Positions 4,676 through 5,932 of a stretch of 5,932 nt of DNA are shown here, piece after piece. A program made the translations under genes and the position numbers. The notes below the pieces were generated by a model. It was not told where the DNA came from and made no database searches. It saw only the letters and a program-made list of their open reading frames with translations. The stretch's first letter is position 1. Each line of letters starts with the position of its first letter. Source of the DNA: an uncultured bacterium (GTDB taxonomy: Bacteria > Actinomycetota > Coriobacteriia > Coriobacteriales > Eggerthellaceae); the NCBI GenBank assembly GCA_947649215.1, contig CANSQW010000092.1, positions 1 through 5,932 of the forward strand. The letters are read 5' to 3'.

Positions 4676-5880
4676 GTGGGCGGGGGAGCGCGCGCCGACG
4701 CCGTGTCCGGGGACGCCGCCATCAGCGAGGGCGCCGCTAGGCGGCGCGAGGCGAGCTGGGGCGCGGCGCCCGTGCCGGCGGAGCGCGTGGTCGTGGCGCG
4801 CTGCGGGTTCACGGCGCTTGACGATGCCGTGCGGCCGTTGGCCGTGGGCATCGCGGGCGACCGCATCGTGTGGACGGCCGACCCGGCAAAGGCGGGCGAC
4901 GCCGCGCATCCCCTGGCCGAGGGCGCGGTGACCGATGACTGGGGCGAGGCCTTCCTCATGCCGGGCTTCCACGACGCGCACCTGCACTTCTTCCACGCGG
5001 CGCTCTATGCCTCGCCCCTGGCCGACCAGTTTCTCGGCACGAGCGAGCAGGACTGCGTCGATCGCCTGGCCGACCTGGCCGCGCGCCGTCCTGCCGGCTC
5101 GTGGCTGCTTGCCCAGGGCTGGCGCGAGTACCGCTGGGATCCGCCGGTGACGCCCGCGCGCGCCTCGCTTGACGCGGTCTACCCCGACCGTCCCGTGGCG
5201 CTCTATTCCGGAGACGCCCACACCCTGTGGCTGAACTCGTGCGCGCTCGAGCGGCTGGGCATCGCGCAGGACGCGGAGCCGCCTGCCGGCGGCAGCTACG
5301 ACCGGGATGCGGACGGCCGCCTTACCGGCATCGTGCGCGAGGCCGCCGCCATGGAGCTCATGCCGCGCATCGTCGAATCGTTTTCCGTCGATGAGCTGCT
5401 CGATGCCTACCGCGCCTTCCAGGCGGCGCTCAACGCCCAGGGCGTCACGGCCGTCTGCGACCTGGCGCTCATGGCAGGCCCGGGGCTCGACTTCGTGCGT
5501 GACGACCTGTTCGCCGCGCTGGAGGAGGCGGGCGAGCTCACCCTGCGCGTCTCGCTCTTCCCCACGTTGCTGGCCGAGGGCTCGCGCCTTGCCGACCTGC
5601 AGGCGCGCCTGCGCGGCCCGCTCGTGCGCGCGCAGGGCTACAAGCAGTTCTTCGACGGCGTGTCGAGCCAGCACACCGCCTGGCTGCACGACCCTTACGC
5701 CAATGCGCGCTTTCCCGGCGACTGCGGGCGCCCGACGGTGAGCCCCGCGGCCTTGGACGCGCTTGTCCAGCAGGCCGCAGCCGAGGGCCAGGGCGTGCGC
5801 ATCCATGCCATCGGCGACGAGGCCATTCACGTCGCGCTCGACCTCTATGAGCGCGCCGGCGTGGGGAGCCTGGCCGAGGG
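4676..5880 (+). CDS. YtcJ-like amidohydrolase (amidohydrolase family 3), 3' end missing
   Basis: The first 401 or so residues of a metal-dependent hydrolase; the family is usually about 530-560 residues, so roughly a quarter is lost at the contig end. Members cleave amides such as N-substituted formamides, or other C-N bonds. After a 30-35 residue Ala/Gly/Arg-rich head comes the beta-sandwich strand region (ERVVVARCGFTALDDAVRPL and onward), then PGFHDAHLHFF (96-106) with the metal-binding HxH at His102/His104. Further family motifs are WLLAQGWREYRWD, PVALYSGDAHTLWLNSCAL with His182, DADGRLTGIVREAA, YKQFFDGVSS with Lys323, and GVRIHAIGDEAIHVALDLYE with His377 and Asp381. No signal peptide is seen. 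The start is chosen at GTG 4676 for the AGGGG 6 nt upstream; GTG 4703 and GTG 4772 are alternatives, and the conserved fold needs only the last. After 5880 the frame runs on into adapter sequence, giving the artefact peptide CLLYTSPSPRDS. The exact substrate is unknown. Confidence 0.93.
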
Positions 5881-5932
5881 CTGTCTCTTATACACATCTC
5901 CGAGCCCACGAGACTCAGGCGAATCTCGGATG
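5881..5932. other. Nextera adapter read-through (sequencing artefact)
   Basis: Bases 5881-5899 are exactly the Tn5 mosaic end CTGTCTCTTATACACATCT, followed by CCGAGCCCACGAGAC (5900-5914), the i7-side Nextera adapter. The next eight bases, TCAGGCGA (5915-5922), sit where the index belongs and differ by one base from index N701 (TAAGGCGA, from memory). ATCTCGGATG (5923-5932) matches the start of the P7 tail ATCTCGTATG with one mismatch. None of it is genomic; both mismatches fit poor-quality read ends. Confidence 0.98.

Noticed and set aside
4409..5830. A 473-codon minus-strand open frame opposite the amidohydrolase
   Set aside because: Low-complexity Arg/Gly/Ala/His translation with no motifs, antisense to a well-conserved hydrolase.
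5538..5909. A minus-strand open frame starting MGSEMCIRDS
   Set aside because: Its start lies in the Nextera adapter; this is a known artefact peptide.

Overview
GC-rich bacterial DNA with strongly G/C-biased third codon positions, good AAGGAG-type ribosome sites and gut-type gene content. This fits a high-GC Actinomycetota, perhaps the Eggerthellaceae/Coriobacteriia, but that placement is an inference from composition and gene style; no marker gene is present. The window is the end of an assembled contig: its last 52 bases (5881-5932) are Illumina Nextera transposase adapter plus index, not genome.

Layout. Bases 1-73 are a short leader. A plus-strand NCS1-family (cytosine/purine-type) permease fills 74-1561. 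A strong bidirectional terminator (1606-1640) separates it from a convergent minus-strand block, read from right to left: a MarR-family regulator (3651-4139), a MATE-family efflux transporter (2245-3600) 50 bp downstream of it, and a 140-residue Ala/Asp/Lys helical-repeat, LEA-like protein (1665-2087). To the right of marR a 311-bp divergent intergenic region (4140-4450) holds a perfect 27-bp inverted repeat over the marR ribosome site, a good plus-strand promoter (TTGACG-17-TATAGT), and a long hairpin immediately after its predicted start point. Plus-strand genes follow: a 71-residue single-pass membrane protein (4451-4666) and, 9 bp later in the same frame, a YtcJ-like metal-dependent amidohydrolase (4676 onward) cut off by the contig end.

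How it may work together. The marR-MATE pair is a typical ligand-sensing repressor with its efflux pump, probably autoregulated through the palindrome, whose arms each resemble a MarR operator. The palindrome also carries the marR Shine-Dalgarno sequence, so an RNA-level block on translation is possible. The promoter plus hairpin could make a short structured RNA of about 60 nt, or form an attenuating leader for the small membrane protein and amidohydrolase. The permease and the amidohydrolase could both serve uptake and hydrolysis of nitrogenous compounds, but nothing here links them directly.

I see no mobile element, tRNA, rRNA or CRISPR array. The least ordinary parts are the nested palindrome, the promoter/hairpin unit, the duplicated 40-residue repeat in the LEA-like gene, the lone in-frame TAG between the last two genes, and the adapter at the end.
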